NCBI RefSeq assembly: GCF_031085375.1
Contig: NZ_JAVCWF010000001.1
Location: 1,736,001 to 1,800,000, forward strand
Length of the DNA stretch: 64,000 nucleotides
DNA from: Lactiplantibacillus brownii
GTDB taxonomy: Bacteria > Bacillota > Bacilli > Lactobacillales > Lactobacillaceae
Direction: 5' to 3'
Shown here: piece after piece, positions 46,165 through 56,199 of the stretch
How the letters are laid out: the number at the start of each line of letters is the position of its first letter
How positions within the stretch are numbered: the stretch's first letter is position 1
The notes under the pieces: generated by a model
The model's database searches: none
What the model saw: only the letters and a program-made list of their open reading frames with translations
What the model was told of the DNA's origin: nothing
Translations under genes and position numbers: made by a program

Positions 46165-48306
46165 TTATTTCAAACTAACCGTTAACGCTTCCTTTGCCTC
46201 AATCGGATTACCCGCCGAAACACTCTGTGCTGAGACATACCCCGTCCCATTGGTCGCCAACTTCATTCCAGTCAGTTCAGCGAAATCAGCGACTTCACTG
46301 GCTGACCAACCGGTTAAGTTTGGCATATACATCTGGCCATTGGTAATCAAGATGACGCGTTGCTTACTCGTTAAGACCGTCCCCGCCGAAACAGATTGTT
46401 TCACAATATGGGCGCCCTTACCGATCACAATTGGCGTCACACCATCTTTTTTGGCTGACACCGTCGCTTGTTTGGTTGCCTGACCAGTTAAATCAGTCAT
46501 CTTAACCGTTGTCGTCTTTGATTCACTGGCTTTTTGTTCATCCAAAGCACGTTGCATCACCGGCTTAAAGATCTCGGCCATGTCTTCCGATGCAGAAGTC
46601 CCATTTAAGGTCGGTTGCTTCATCGTAATATACAAAATATATTTAGGATTCTTAGCTGGCGCCATCCCAACGACCGAATACAGATACGAGTTATCACCCG
46701 TCTCATAAGTCGAGCCATTGCTGACTTGGGCCGTCCCAGTCTTAGCGGCAATCCGGTAACCATTAATTTTGAAAGCTGAACCAGTCCCATATGATTTATA
46801 AACCACATCTTGCATGTGTTTCAGGACGGCTGCCGCCGTTTTCGATGTCACTGGTTGGCTCACAACCTTTGACTGACCTTTATAAACCGTCTTCTTTGTG
46901 TTCGGATTAGTAATCTTAGAAACATAATACGGCTGTAACATCTTACCATTATTTGCAATAGCCGTGAACCCACGCAACATTTGCATGGCCGAAACTTGAA
47001 TCCCTTGCCCAAATGAAGTATCCGCCTGTTCGATTGGATACGTAAACTGAACAGTCCCGGTTTGTTCATTGGCCAACCCACTATTCGTACTGCTTCGCAG
47101 GCCAAATCGTTTGATGTATTTCAACCAAGTCTTAGCCCCCATCGTTTGCTCCAAGTGAGCCATAGCGACGTTACTAGATAGCGCAAAGCCCTTGGCATAC
47201 GTGATGTTCCCCCAGCCAGAAGTATTCCAGTCAGGCACCGTCTTGCCACCGATCTTGTATTCCCCAGTTGGCACGGTGACGTTAGGGTTGTAATTGCCAC
47301 TATTGATGGCCGCCGCCATCGTGAAGACTTTCATCGTCGATCCAGGTTCAAACGTGTCTTCGACTAATAAATTACGCCACATCTTCGACAAGCCAACTTT
47401 AGTTTGCGAATTGAAGGTTGGCCGTTGGCTCGTCGCCAAAATCGCCCCAGTTTTCGCATTCATCAAAGTCGCCGTCATGGTTTTCGGATGAACTTTTGTT
47501 GCCACTTCTGATAGTTTAGTTTCCATCAACGTTTGTAATTTACTATCAAGCGTCGTGTAAATGTTATCGCCATTTTTGACTTTTTTGACACTGTCGGTGG
47601 TCCCTTGATAGCCACTCTTGGTGACGGTCTTATGACCATCCGTCCCAGAAAGTTGCTTGTTATACGCTAGCTCGATTCCCATTGAACCGACCAAGGACGT
47701 GCGTTCAGTCCCTTTAACATTTTTCGATGACGTTAGGCCAATTAAATGTGAAGCAAAAGTCCCATTCGGATATAACCGTGCCTCGGATTGAATAAAATGC
47801 AGACCGCTCACATTTTGGGCTTCAATCTTTTTCTTAGTCGTTAATGAAATATTCTTACCAGCCGTCCCGAATTCAATTTGGAACTTCCCGCGCCCTTTTT
47901 TCAAGGTTGCGAGCGCTTTTTTAGTGCTAATGGGTAAATACTTAGCCAGCACTTTGGCGGCTTGAGGATTACTTTTGACATAGATATCGTGACCAGCAGC
48001 GTCTTTTTGGTTTTTCGACATGATTGCATAAATGGTATACGTGCTCGTGTCCTCGGCGATGGCCTCACCGTTGGCACTGTAAATCGTCCCACGTTTAGCC
48101 GTGACCGTCTGATCGACCGTGTAAAGTTTCTTCGTGGCCGCGGCCAGATTGACGCCAGCAACATGCTTACCAATCGCAATATACGAAAAACGAATGCTCA
48201 AAACACCAAATATCGCAATCGCTCCAAAAAATAGCCATTGGCCAAAGATTCTACGATTTTGTTTTGGTGACCGTTTCGAAGTCATTCGTTGTTTGTTCTT
48301 ATTCAT
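46165..48306 (-). CDS. pbp2B: Class B penicillin-binding protein 2B (divisomal transpeptidase)
   Basis: Septal transpeptidase working with FtsW. Cytoplasmic basic start, membrane helix (about 22-45), dimerisation domain, transpeptidase domain with active-site Ser in EPGSTMKVF (about 318), SSN in ALSSNVAMAH and KTG in AAKTGTAQ (about 530); two C-terminal PASTA domains (about 590-713, with MPNLTGWSASEVADFAEL). 713 residues. Start overlaps ftsL stop by 4 bases. Confidence 0.96.
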   Translation of the reverse strand: MNKNKQRMTSKRSPKQNRRIFGQWLFFGAIAIFGVLSIRFSYIAIGKHVAGVNLAAATKKLYTVDQTVTAKRGTIYSANGEAIAEDTSTYTIYAIMSKNQKDAAGHDIYVKSNPQAAKVLAKYLPISTKKALATLKKGRGKFQIEFGTAGKNISLTTKKKIEAQNVSGLHFIQSEARLYPNGTFASHLIGLTSSKNVKGTERTSLVGSMGIELAYNKQLSGTDGHKTVTKSGYQGTTDSVKKVKNGDNIYTTLDSKLQTLMETKLSEVATKVHPKTMTATLMNAKTGAILATSQRPTFNSQTKVGLSKMWRNLLVEDTFEPGSTMKVFTMAAAINSGNYNPNVTVPTGEYKIGGKTVPDWNTSGWGNITYAKGFALSSNVAMAHLEQTMGAKTWLKYIKRFGLRSSTNSGLANEQTGTVQFTYPIEQADTSFGQGIQVSAMQMLRGFTAIANNGKMLQPYYVSKITNPNTKKTVYKGQSKVVSQPVTSKTAAAVLKHMQDVVYKSYGTGSAFKINGYRIAAKTGTAQVSNGSTYETGDNSYLYSVVGMAPAKNPKYILYITMKQPTLNGTSASEDMAEIFKPVMQRALDEQKASESKTTTVKMTDLTGQATKQATVSAKKDGVTPIVIGKGAHIVKQSVSAGTVLTSKQRVILITNGQMYMPNLTGWSASEVADFAELTGMKLATNGTGYVSAQSVSAGNPIEAKEALTVSLK

Positions 48307-48683
48307 TTGTAAACATTCCTTATGTTACCGTTATTCAACGATAAGCCGTTCTTTTTGGCCACTTTATTTAAGCGGCTCCGGCTTGAAAGTTCACTAATTT
48401 GTTGGGTCGCGGAAGTATTGCTGGCTTGAACTTTCGTAACCTTGGCTTGGACAGTTTGTAACTGAGTTTGTGCGTTACCAATGGCAATATTGGACGAAAC
48501 TAAAGCGATTGCAAGTGCAAATACCACCAAACTAAAACTAACACACAAGACTTTCTCGAATCCTGAGAAAGGCACCCGTTGTGTTTGAATCGCGGGATTT
48601 GGGGCTACAACAGTTTTATGTACCGGGTTTGTGACCTGGGGAGCCTCACGTGGTAACTCCCGGGCCAATCCATTTTGGGCCAT
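48303..48683 (-). CDS. ftsL: Cell division protein FtsL
   Basis: Bitopic divisome protein. Cytoplasmic part 1-45, membrane helix about 48-68 (VSFSLVVFALAIALVSSNI), then an extracytoplasmic coiled coil (about 72-115, QTQLQTVQAKVTKVQ). 126 residues; identified by position between rsmH and pbp2B and by topology, since sequence conservation is low. Confidence 0.92.
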   Translation of the reverse strand: MAQNGLARELPREAPQVTNPVHKTVVAPNPAIQTQRVPFSGFEKVLCVSFSLVVFALAIALVSSNIAIGNAQTQLQTVQAKVTKVQASNTSATQQISELSSRSRLNKVAKKNGLSLNNGNIRNVYK

Positions 48684-48696
48684 GGTTCTTCACTCC

Positions 48697-49665
48697 TTAT
48701 ATTTTTTTAGATTGATTTTGAGTTAAACGTTCAATCACACGTAGCTTAGCACTACGCGCACGTCGGTTAGCCGTTATTTCAGCATCACTTGGCACAATCG
48801 GTTTACGATTAACCAAACGATAATGCGGTTGCATTTCAGCCGGAATAACCGGTAAACCAGGTGGTAATTCTGGTAAGGAACTATGTTCTTTGAAAATGGT
48901 CTTAACTAACCGATCTTCTAATGATTGGAACGTGATCACACTGACACGACCACCAACATTAATCAATTCCACGGCTTGTTCTAATGACGTCTCAAGGACG
49001 CCTAATTCGTTATTGACCGCGATTCGAATCGCTTGAAAGACCCGTTTAGCAGGATGACCACCAGTACGCCGTGCGCGCGCTGGAATGGCTTCTTTAATAA
49101 TCTCAACCAACTGACCAGTCGTTTCGATCGGTGCTTGCTCACGTTCACGCTCAATCGCCCGTGCGACTTGTTTGGAGAACTTTTCTTCACCGTAACGATA
49201 GAAAATCCGGACCAAATCGGCGTAGTCCCAAGTATTGACCACGATCTGGGCCGTCAACGGGGCGGATTGATCCATCCGCATATCTAATGGCGCGTCATGC
49301 TGATAAGAGAAGCCCCGATCGGCATTGTCAAATTGTGGTGAGGACACGCCCAGATCATAAACGATGCCATCTACCGAAGTAATGCCACGAGCGGTTAATT
49401 CTGCCTTTAGATTGGCGAAATTGCTCTTAATGAACGTCAATTGACCGGCCGCTAAGTACTCAGCCAAGTTGTCCTGATTGTAATCAATCGCCGTTTGATC
49501 CTGATCAAAGCTGAATAAATGTCCCTGTGGTCCAAGTTGTTCCAAAATTCGACGGGAATGGCCCCCGCCGCCTAGCGTGCAATCGACATACACCCCATCC
49601 GGCTTAATCGCCAATGCGGCGACCGCTTCTTGCAATAAAACTGTCGTATGTTCAAATTCTGCCAC
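48697..49665 (-). CDS. rsmH: 16S rRNA (cytosine-1402-N4)-methyltransferase
   Basis: SAM-dependent methyltransferase modifying C1402 with Rsm[16 protein letters not shown]-binding [51 protein letters not shown], and [15 protein letters not shown]. 322 residues. GTG 49665 is 10 bases after GGGAGG. Formerly mraW. Confidence 0.97.
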   Translation of the reverse strand: MAEFEHTTVLLQEAVAALAIKPDGVYVDCTLGGGGHSRRILEQLGPQGHLFSFDQDQTAIDYNQDNLAEYLAAGQLTFIKSNFANLKAELTARGITSVDGIVYDLGVSSPQFDNADRGFSYQHDAPLDMRMDQSAPLTAQIVVNTWDYADLVRIFYRYGEEKFSKQVARAIEREREQAPIETTGQLVEIIKEAIPARARRTGGHPAKRVFQAIRIAVNNELGVLETSLEQAVELINVGGRVSVITFQSLEDRLVKTIFKEHSSLPELPPGLPVIPAEMQPHYRLVNRKPIVPSDAEITANRRARSAKLRVIERLTQNQSKKI

Positions 49666-49696
49666 GCTACTCTCGCCTCCCTTTAGTTAATTATCT

Positions 49697-50134
49697 TTAA
49701 AAATCGATTAAGTTTTCTGCGAGATCATCGAAATCAGCAGCTGTTTCCGTCTCAAAAGTCTGCCACTTCGTCGCGCTCCAAATTTCAAAGCGATCAGAAA
49801 CTCCGACAATCACACATTGTTTTTCCAATTTGGCATATTGCCGTAATGGCGCAGGAATCATCACACGCCCTTGTTTATCTAGTTCACATTCCGCCGCTGC
49901 CGCATAGAAGAACCGGACAAATGCCCGCGCATCCTTCTTGGTTAGCGGCAAATCGTCCAATTGGGCTTGTAATGTCGCCCAGCGCGCTTCCGGGTAGCCA
50001 AAGATACAACCATCCATCCCACGCGTAATCACAAATGACGCGCCTAATAGGTCGCGAAACTTGGCGGGAATGATCAACCGGCCTTTCGCATCCAAAGCAT
50101 GTTCAAATTCACCAAAAAACATCTTGGACGCCAC
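49697..50134 (-). CDS. mraZ: Transcriptional regulator MraZ
   Basis: AbrB-fold ring-forming protein that binds repeats upstream of its own gene and controls the dcw operon. Two SpoVT/AbrB-like halves: [20 protein letters not shown] (first) and [20 protein letters not shown] (second), each with a conserved DxKGR motif. Start taken as GTG 50134, 10 bases after AAAGGGG (145 residues); ATG 50122 gives the classic MFFGEFEH start but has no good RBS. First gene of the division row. Confidence 0.94.
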   Translation of the reverse strand: MASKMFFGEFEHALDAKGRLIIPAKFRDLLGASFVITRGMDGCIFGYPEARWATLQAQLDDLPLTKKDARAFVRFFYAAAAECELDKQGRVMIPAPLRQYAKLEKQCVIVGVSDRFEIWSATKWQTFETETAADFDDLAENLIDF

Positions 50135-50170
50135 GGTCAATCAACCCCTTTCATTAAACAACATTAAGTC

Positions 50171-50195
50171 TACCACACCCCCCCACTTCCTACCA
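50171..50195 (-). promoter_or_regulatory. MraZ-box array (three repeats, 10-bp period)
   Basis: On the minus strand, TGGTA, TGGGG, TGGTA at 50191-50195, 50181-50185 and 50171-50175, each separated by exactly 5 bases. Escherichia coli MraZ binds three TGGGN repeats with 5-base spacers upstream of mraZ; the geometry is the same. Likely autoregulatory operator of mraZ and the dcw operon. Confidence 0.65.
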
Positions 50196-50234
50196 CATCG
50201 ATTTGTTACTTTTCTAAAATGTTAACAAAATGAT

Positions 50235-50275
50235 AAAAAAGTCCCCGCCTAACGCCAAATGGTTAGGTGGGGACT
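50235..50275 (-). terminator. Terminator between DUF3397 and mraZ
   Basis: Stem AGTCCCC-CCTAAC / GTTAGG-GGGGACT (50241-50275), nearly perfect, then TTTTTT on the minus strand. It separates the DUF3397 gene from the mraZ transcript. Confidence 0.9.
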
Positions 50276-50301
50276 AGTGGGGCTTATTTTTCGTTAATCA
50301 C

Positions 50302-50667
50302 TCACTTGGCAATCAAAACAATCACTAAAGCTAATAAATAGACCACAATCGTCAAAAGATCAGTGACGCGCCAGAACAGCTTAAAAAAGCGACCGTACAG
50401 GATTTCACCTTGTTGGATGACCGTTAGCAGTGTTAAACCGATACCCATAATCATTAACGAAATGATTTCATATGGCACAATCGAACTATCCGTTGTTTGC
50501 TGAGTCAAAAAGTGAGTGAACACGATTAAGAATGGTGGCCAAAAATCAATCAGCATTAAGTGGGCCGGCCAAACGCGCCTTAACACGCGTTTCAAACCGA
50601 ATAAGACGACTGAAATCGCCACAATCAAACCAATTTGGCCCGGCCAATTGGTGACTAAATTGCTCAT
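50302..50667 (-). CDS. DUF3397 family membrane protein
   Basis: 121 residues with four hydrophobic segments (about 10-26, 36-53, 66-86 and 99-119); WPAHLMLIDFWPPFLIVFTH is characteristic. The family is typically the gene before mraZ in lactobacilli. Function unknown. ATG 50667 follows GGAGG. Confidence 0.85.
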   Translation of the reverse strand: MSNLVTNWPGQIGLIVAISVVLFGLKRVLRRVWPAHLMLIDFWPPFLIVFTHFLTQQTTDSSIVPYEIISLMIMGIGLTLLTVIQQGEILYGRFFKLFWRVTDLLTIVVYLLALVIVLIAK

Positions 50668-50818
50668 ACCGCTTCTTCCTCCCAGTCTTTTGGCACTATT
50701 TTTTCACGTTTATTGCCGCGGAAACAACTCGTTTTTATTATAGGGATTCTACTCAGACTTTTCAATCACCGCCGCCAGTCCTATAATAAAGGCTAAGTCA
50801 CACTTGGGAGGACCTGTT

Positions 50819-51775
50819 ATGCTACAGTATTTCACCACTAATTCCGACGGTCGTTTAGCCATTGGTAAACCCCATGACCAATCTTATTGGCTAAACGTCG
50901 AACGACCGACAATTGCCGAAATTAATCAATTGGTTCGGGAATTTAACTTTCCGAAAGATTATTTAACCGCCGTCCTAGATGATGCTGAAATTTCTCGGAC
51001 GGAACAATTAACTCACGCGAGTGCCGATCAAGCCACGCTAATTGTGATGCAATTTCCAAAATTGACGACTAGTGACTTAGGTTACTTAGAATATCAAGTC
51101 TACCCATTTGCGCTTATTTTGACGCCCAAGGCCGTTTTAACGGTCAGCAACTACCCGGCAAGTTTCATTCAGGATTTTATTATGGACCCCACATCTTCGC
51201 GCCTTAGTCTAGCCGATCATGAAAACTTTGTCCTCACGATCATGTGGTACATTTCACACGCCTATGTTACTGCTTTAAAAGCAATTAATCATAAAACCAC
51301 GATCTTAGAACGACGCTTGACTCGGGCCACACGCAATGAAGAAATCTTTCGCATCATGGCCTACCAAAAGTCCTTGATTCGTTTTAAAGCGGCATTGACC
51401 CAAAACGCGCCCATCTTAGCTGCGGTAGAACATTCGGCGACGCACTTTAATGGCAGTCAACACAAAGCTTTAACGACCGATATTATCGTTGAGAATCAAC
51501 AGGCCGCTGATATGACTAACACGACTAACCAAATTTTGCAGCAATACAGTCAATTAGTTAGTTCAGTAATTTCCAACAATTTGAACGACGTGATGAAAGT
51601 TCTCACTTCACTCACGCTGATTTTGACCATTCCCACCATTATTGGCGGTATTTATGGGATGAACGTCCGCTTGCCCGGCGCCAGTGTCGTCCATGCCTTT
51701 AGTTGGATCATGTTAGGCACGATTATTTTGTGTATCATTAGCATCGAATATTTACGAAATCACGACTATTTTTAA
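50819..51775 (+). CDS. corA: CorA-family magnesium transporter
   Basis: Pentameric Mg2+ (or divalent) channel. Long cytoplasmic part, then two C-terminal membrane helices (about 260-285 and 292-312) with the pore-mouth signature IYGMNVRLPG between them. 318 residues. ATG 50819 follows GGGAGG by 7 bases; the longer frame upstream starts within the RBS. Which divalent ion it transports cannot be told from sequence. Confidence 0.92.
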   Translation: MLQYFTTNSDGRLAIGKPHDQSYWLNVERPTIAEINQLVREFNFPKDYLTAVLDDAEISRTEQLTHASADQATLIVMQFPKLTTSDLGYLEYQVYPFALILTPKAVLTVSNYPASFIQDFIMDPTSSRLSLADHENFVLTIMWYISHAYVTALKAINHKTTILERRLTRATRNEEIFRIMAYQKSLIRFKAALTQNAPILAAVEHSATHFNGSQHKALTTDIIVENQQAADMTNTTNQILQQYSQLVSSVISNNLNDVMKVLTSLTLILTIPTIIGGIYGMNVRLPGASVVHAFSWIMLGTIILCIISIEYLRNHDYF

Positions 51776-51782
51776 TTGGTAA

Positions 51783-51811
51783 TTGAAAAATCCGTGATTC
51801 CACGTTAAACT
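51783..51811 (+). promoter_or_regulatory. Promoter of the DUF4044 gene
   Basis: TTGAAA (51783-51788), 17-base spacer, TAAACT (51806-51811), beginning 7 bases after the corA stop. The leader is about 35 bases. Confidence 0.5.
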
Positions 51812-51851
51812 ATGAAAGAATTACTGAAAAAGTGTGGTGCATACTAAACTA

Positions 51852-51974
51852 ATGAAAAAGAAATCGACGTTCCAAAAAATCACGCTGGTCATTGTGTGGG
51901 TTATGATTATTTCAATGATTGGCTCGCTAGTTCTCACGGCTTTATCAGGCTTAGGTTTGATGAGCTTCGGTTAA
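51852..51974 (+). CDS. DUF4044 small membrane protein
   Basis: 40-residue protein MKKKSTFQKITLVIVWVMII..., with a basic start and one membrane helix (about 10-35). Matches the DUF4044 family of tiny membrane proteins found across lactobacilli. ATG 51852; the RBS is poor (GTGTGGTG well upstream). Own promoter and a good terminator support it. Function unknown. Confidence 0.8.
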   Translation: MKKKSTFQKITLVIVWVMIISMIGSLVLTALSGLGLMSFG

Positions 51975-51986
51975 TCAACAGTTAAT

Positions 51987-52025
51987 AAAAAAAATTCCCG
52001 AGAAATTAATCTCAGGAATTTTTTT
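51987..52025. terminator. Bidirectional terminator between DUF4044 and ftsK
   Basis: Stem AAAAAATTCC-GAGA / TCTC-GGAATTTTTT (51988-52025), loop AATTAA, with A and T runs both sides; the ftsK stop is at 52119 on the opposite strand. Confidence 0.85.
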
Positions 52026-52118
52026 GTGACTTCATTTAAGCTTGGGACAAAAGGATTTACTCACAAGTCTATTTTTTGTCGCACGTTTTAATGATAACAA
52101 TCAAGCAGACCCTCAAAT

Positions 52119-54476
52119 TTAATTTCCTTCAGAGGTTGGCTCATCGGTGGGTTGCGGCTGACGATACACTTTACGGGCCTTGCTACCTTCAGATGGTCCG
52201 ACGACACCACGTTCTTCCATTTCATCAACAATTCTGGCAGCGCGGTTATATCCAATCCGGAATCGGCGTTGCAACATTGACACACTGGCCGACTGTTGCT
52301 GCGTGACAAATTCGACGGCATCCGCATAATACTCGTCTTCACCATCACGAGGATCTTCCCCGTCACTAGCTTCATCATCTTTGACTAACATGTTGTCATC
52401 ATAGTCAGCTGATTGCTGCTTCTTAATGAAATCCACCACTTCTTCGACATCATGATCCGAAATATAGGCGCCTTGCACCCGCAATGGTTTATTCATCCCC
52501 ATTGGTTGATACAGCATGTCCCCACGACCCAAAAGCTTCTCAGCCCCATTACTATCAATGATTGTCCGAGAATCGGTCCCACTAGAAACCGCAAAGGCCA
52601 TCCGTGAGGGGACGTTTGCTTTGATCAAACCAGTGATGACGTCAACAGACGGTCGTTGGGTCGCCAAAATCATGTGAATTCCGGCGGCACGGGCCATTTG
52701 CCCCAAACGAATGATGGCATCTTCCACTTCACTCGAAGTGACCATCATCAGATCGGCTAATTCATCAACAATGACAACAATATAAGGTAATACCGGCCGT
52801 TTTTGACCATCCGCCGCATTCTGTTGGCGAATAAATTGATTATAGCCTTGCATGTTTCGTTGCTTAGAATCCGCAAACAACTCATAGCGCCGTTCCATTT
52901 CAGCCACGACTTTATGCAAGGCGCGCGCTGCCTTCTTCGGTTCGGTGACGACTGGCGTTAGTAGATGTGGAATCCCATTATAAACACCCAACTCCACTTT
53001 TTTCGGATCAATGAGCATAAACTTGACCTGGTTCGGTTTAGTCGTCATGAGTAAGCCAGTAATCATCACATTAATTGCGACCGATTTCCCACTCCCAGTT
53101 GAGCCGGCAATGAGTAAATGTGGCATTTTAGATAAATCGGCCGTCACCAAATTACCGGAGACATCTCGTCCGAGCGGAACTTGTAATGGTTTGGTTGGAT
53201 GCGCGGGTTGGGCTTCAACAATGTCACGAAATGAAACCGTTGAGACTTGCTTATTGGGCACTTCAATCCCAATCAAAGATTTTCCTGGGATTGGCGCTTC
53301 GATACGGAGGTCTTTGGCCGCCAGTGCTAACGCTAAATCATCAGCTAAATTGACGACTTTGCTGACCTTGACCCCAACTGCCGGATGAAGTTCGTATTTC
53401 GTCACGGAGGGTCCCAAACTGACATTCTTCACTTCGACGTTGACCCCAAAACTCGCCAAAGTCGTTTTTAACTTTTTAGAATTGCTTTCAATTGTGGCAT
53501 ATTCGGCACTTTGATCTGTCTTAGGAATCTTAGTTAATAAATCTGAAGTGGGTAACTGATAGTCAGATTCATCAACCGTTTCAGTCCCTTTCAACGCCTC
53601 CTCAGCGGCTGACTTCGCTGGTGCTTGTGACTCCTGATCACTAGCCACGACAATCTTAACGTCAGCATCTGACTGACTTTCAGGCTTAGCGACACTCGCA
53701 ACCGTTGGCGCACTGGGCACCTCAACCGATTTAGGCTGAGCTTTGGGCTCAGGTTCCGTCTTAGTCGCTTCTGATGATTGTTGATTGGCACGAGCCTGCC
53801 GTTTTACCCGCCAACGCGCATATTGAACCCGCACGTAATGGGCCACCTCATCATAAGCCGTCTTGACATGTTCACCCATGACAACCAAGCCATGACGAAT
53901 CAAGAGCACCGTTTGACGGAATGGTAAATTAAACGCGACAAATATCCCCGTCACAATCAGAATAATTGCCACCAAGATAGTCCCTAAATTGGCCACTAGT
54001 GGATAGGTCAGACCATAACCAGCGGCACCAGCCAGACCACCACCGAGGTGTACAGAGACCCCGCCCGTTTTGAAATCATTCTTAATTAAATTCCACGTGA
54101 TCGCCCAAAAGTCTGTATGCCGATTGATTCGATTGAACATTGGAATTTCCAATAATAATAAATAACTATAAAGAACTAAATTACCACCCGTCCACCAACG
54201 CCAACCAATTCTAGGCAATTTGCCAAAAATCATGACGTAGGCCATCACGACTAGCGTTAGTCCCGCTAAAATCACATAGGCGTCCCCGGCAATCAGTCGG
54301 AAACATTCAGCAAAGAAGGTCCCCACTAAGCCGAGTCTAAACAGCGCAAAAACCGTTATCAACACACCTACCAGGCCAATGATATTCCCCGTCATTTGGC
54401 GCTGACTGGCGGCCTTGGTCGTGCGCTTCGTTCCCGTTGTGCGCCGTTTTTTAGTTGTTCGTTGCTTTCCCGCCAC
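52119..54476 (-). CDS. ftsK: DNA translocase FtsK/SpoIIIE
   Basis: Septal DNA pump that clears chromosomes and resolves dimers with XerCD. N-terminal membrane part with four helices (about 28-190), Pro/Glu/Ala linker (about 220-310), motor domain with Walker [16 protein letters not shown] (about 455) and Walker [16 protein letters not shown], then the gamma winged helix [21 protein letters not shown] (about 730-755). 785 residues. GTG 54476 follows GAAGGA. Confidence 0.96.
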   Translation of the reverse strand: MAGKQRTTKKRRTTGTKRTTKAASQRQMTGNIIGLVGVLITVFALFRLGLVGTFFAECFRLIAGDAYVILAGLTLVVMAYVMIFGKLPRIGWRWWTGGNLVLYSYLLLLEIPMFNRINRHTDFWAITWNLIKNDFKTGGVSVHLGGGLAGAAGYGLTYPLVANLGTILVAIILIVTGIFVAFNLPFRQTVLLIRHGLVVMGEHVKTAYDEVAHYVRVQYARWRVKRQARANQQSSEATKTEPEPKAQPKSVEVPSAPTVASVAKPESQSDADVKIVVASDQESQAPAKSAAEEALKGTETVDESDYQLPTSDLLTKIPKTDQSAEYATIESNSKKLKTTLASFGVNVEVKNVSLGPSVTKYELHPAVGVKVSKVVNLADDLALALAAKDLRIEAPIPGKSLIGIEVPNKQVSTVSFRDIVEAQPAHPTKPLQVPLGRDVSGNLVTADLSKMPHLLIAGSTGSGKSVAINVMITGLLMTTKPNQVKFMLIDPKKVELGVYNGIPHLLTPVVTEPKKAARALHKVVAEMERRYELFADSKQRNMQGYNQFIRQQNAADGQKRPVLPYIVVIVDELADLMMVTSSEVEDAIIRLGQMARAAGIHMILATQRPSVDVITGLIKANVPSRMAFAVSSGTDSRTIIDSNGAEKLLGRGDMLYQPMGMNKPLRVQGAYISDHDVEEVVDFIKKQQSADYDDNMLVKDDEASDGEDPRDGEDEYYADAVEFVTQQQSASVSMLQRRFRIGYNRAARIVDEMEERGVVGPSEGSKARKVYRQPQPTDEPTSEGN

Positions 54477-54559
54477 GCTGCACTCGTCCTTCCCATTTTT
54501 TGAATTACTTCTATTGTATCAAACTAATGTTCGTTAATAAAAACTTTCCGTAATCCCCA

Positions 54560-54606
54560 TAAAAAAACGTGCGCTAACCCAAGCTCGCTGAGCCGTTAGC
54601 ACACGT
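54560..54606 (-). terminator. Intrinsic terminator of trmL
   Basis: Stem ACGTGTGCTAAC / GTTAGCGCACGT (54569-54606), one mismatch, then TTTTTTT on the minus strand. Confidence 0.9.
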
Positions 54607-54621
54607 CTGGCTGGCACCAGG

Positions 54622-55134
54622 TTATTTTAATTTATCATTTTCATAATGATGTGATCGTTCCAAGCTTAAAAAGTTCTGTTGCCGCAACGCTTCATAAATC
54701 ACGATAGCAGCCGAGTTTGATAAGTTCAAGGCGCGAATATGGGAATCGTCTTGTGGAATCCGAATCGCTTTTTCAGGATATTGCCGCATAAACGGTTCCG
54801 GTAACCCGGTCGTTTCTTTACCAAACAAGAAATAATGATCCTTGCTGGTATCGCTATAGTCGACATCTGAGTAGTCGTGTGAAGCAAATTTCGAAACTAA
54901 GTACAAGTTGTTTAAGTCTGGGATACTTGCCAAAAAGGCTTGCAAATCGGCATGATAAGTAATATTAACACTGTCCCAATAGTCCAGGCCAGCGCGTTTT
55001 AAATGCTTGTCATCAACTTTAAAGCCGAGTGGTTCAATCAAATGTAGTGCCGTATCCGTTCCTGCACAAGTCCGGGCAATATTGCCAGTGTTGGCCGGCA
55101 TTAAGGGTTCAAATAATGCAATATGATTCGTCAA
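54622..55134 (-). CDS. trmL: tRNA (cytidine(34)-2'-O)-methyltransferase TrmL
   Basis: SPOUT methyltransferase that 2'-O-methylates the wobble base of tRNA-Leu. IALFEPLMPANTGNIARTCA (motif 1), FLFGKETTGLPEPFMRQYPE (motif 2), and IPQDDSHIRALNLSNSAAIVIYEALRQ (motif 3). 170 residues. Start TTG 55134, 7 bases after AAGGAAG. Confidence 0.93.
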   Translation of the reverse strand: MTNHIALFEPLMPANTGNIARTCAGTDTALHLIEPLGFKVDDKHLKRAGLDYWDSVNITYHADLQAFLASIPDLNNLYLVSKFASHDYSDVDYSDTSKDHYFLFGKETTGLPEPFMRQYPEKAIRIPQDDSHIRALNLSNSAAIVIYEALRQQNFLSLERSHHYENDKLK

Positions 55135-55284
55135 AATAATCTTCCTTTTTCAATAAGTTTTTAGTGGGACAGGTGTCAACGATATCAGTCCCAAGTAGCG
55201 TTACATGCTTAAATAATCCTAATAATCATACCATGATTGCCGCTTGAAAACCTAACGTTTCTGAGCTCAAAGCGAATTATTAGC

Positions 55285-55322
55285 TAACTTAACTAAAACT
55301 GCCTATACTAAAAGTTAAGTTA
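55285..55322 (+). promoter_or_regulatory. Promoter region with 10-bp inverted repeat
   Basis: TAACTTAACT (55285-55294) and its exact complement AGTTAAGTTA (55313-55322) flank an 18-base stretch that contains a -10 TATACT (55304-55309). Looks like a repressor operator for the downstream gene. Regulator unknown. Confidence 0.55.
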
Positions 55323-55347
55323 AATATGTAAAGGAGTTTTGCAAATT

Positions 55348-55995
55348 ATGAAATTATTAATCATTGGTGCTACAGGCATGGCTGGCTCAGCCTTAACCGC
55401 TACCGCTTTAGATCGGGGTCATCAAGTCACTGCCCTGGGACGTTCCGCTGAAAAGTTAGCTCAGTTACCCGCTCATGCCAACCTCACTACGGTTGCCAAG
55501 GATGCTTTTAGTCTAACTAAGACTGACTTGGACCACTACGATGTGGTCATCGACGCCATGGCGACCCCACCAACACAAGCTTACTTGCATGTCGACTTGG
55601 CGACTAAACTAGTTGCAGCCCTACGCGACACTACCCAGCCACGCTTGGTCTTTATTCTGGGCGCTGGTAGCTTAAAAACTGGTGCTGACGACCACCTCTT
55701 CGTACATGATCTCGAAAAAGATCCCGCTGCAGAAGCTTTTATTGCGGTGCCACAAAATCAGTTAAGCGAATTACAATTTCTTCAAACAGTGACCAATGTC
55801 GATTGGGTTGGCCTTTCACCGGCAGCCGATTTTCATGCCGGTCCAGCAGTCCCAGCCGTTTTAGGCACTGATCAGTTGTTAGTCAATGCCCAAGGCGTTT
55901 CAGCAACGAATGCTGGTACCATGGCCGTTGCTGTCTTAGATGAGATTGAAAAACCACAACATCACCAAACTCGTTTTACAGTTGCCAACCGATAG
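55348..55995 (+). CDS. NAD(P)-binding Rossmann protein (SDR/NmrA-like)
   Basis: 215-residue short atypical SDR: MKLLIIGATGMAGSALTATA with the GxxGxxG nucleotide loop, ALGRS and VVIDAMA following. No catalytic YxxxK. Substrate unknown; similar proteins respond to oxidative or electrophile stress. ATG 55348 is 11 bases after AAAGGAG; TTG at 55339 is too close to the RBS. Behind a promoter bounded by an inverted repeat. Confidence 0.85.
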   Translation: MKLLIIGATGMAGSALTATALDRGHQVTALGRSAEKLAQLPAHANLTTVAKDAFSLTKTDLDHYDVVIDAMATPPTQAYLHVDLATKLVAALRDTTQPRLVFILGAGSLKTGADDHLFVHDLEKDPAAEAFIAVPQNQLSELQFLQTVTNVDWVGLSPAADFHAGPAVPAVLGTDQLLVNAQGVSATNAGTMAVAVLDEIEKPQHHQTRFTVANR

Positions 55996-56031
55996 TCTGG
56001 CGCCTGTTTTAAAATCAGTAAAACATGATTC

Positions 56032-56063
56032 AAGCGTCTGAGAAATTTTCTCGGACGCTTTTT
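56032..56063 (+). terminator. Terminator after the NAD(P)-binding gene
   Basis: Stem AAGCGTC-GAGAAA / TTTCTC-GACGCTT (56032-56060) then TTTT. Confidence 0.85.
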
Positions 56064-56152
56064 CAGTCAGCTCAGACTCCTAACCTTTGAAAACAGCACG
56101 TAGCTTTCGACAATAATTGCCCTTAATTTTTAATTACCTCCTAACCAAAGCA

Positions 56153-56161
56153 TGCTAAACT
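56153..56161 (+). promoter_or_regulatory. Extended -10 promoter of brnQ
   Basis: TGC-TAAACT (TAAACT 56156-56161), no clear -35. Leader about 32 bases. Same form as the def promoter. Confidence 0.45.
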
Positions 56162-56199
56162 AAGCACAGTTAAATTTTGAGATGGAGGTTGTAACCTTA

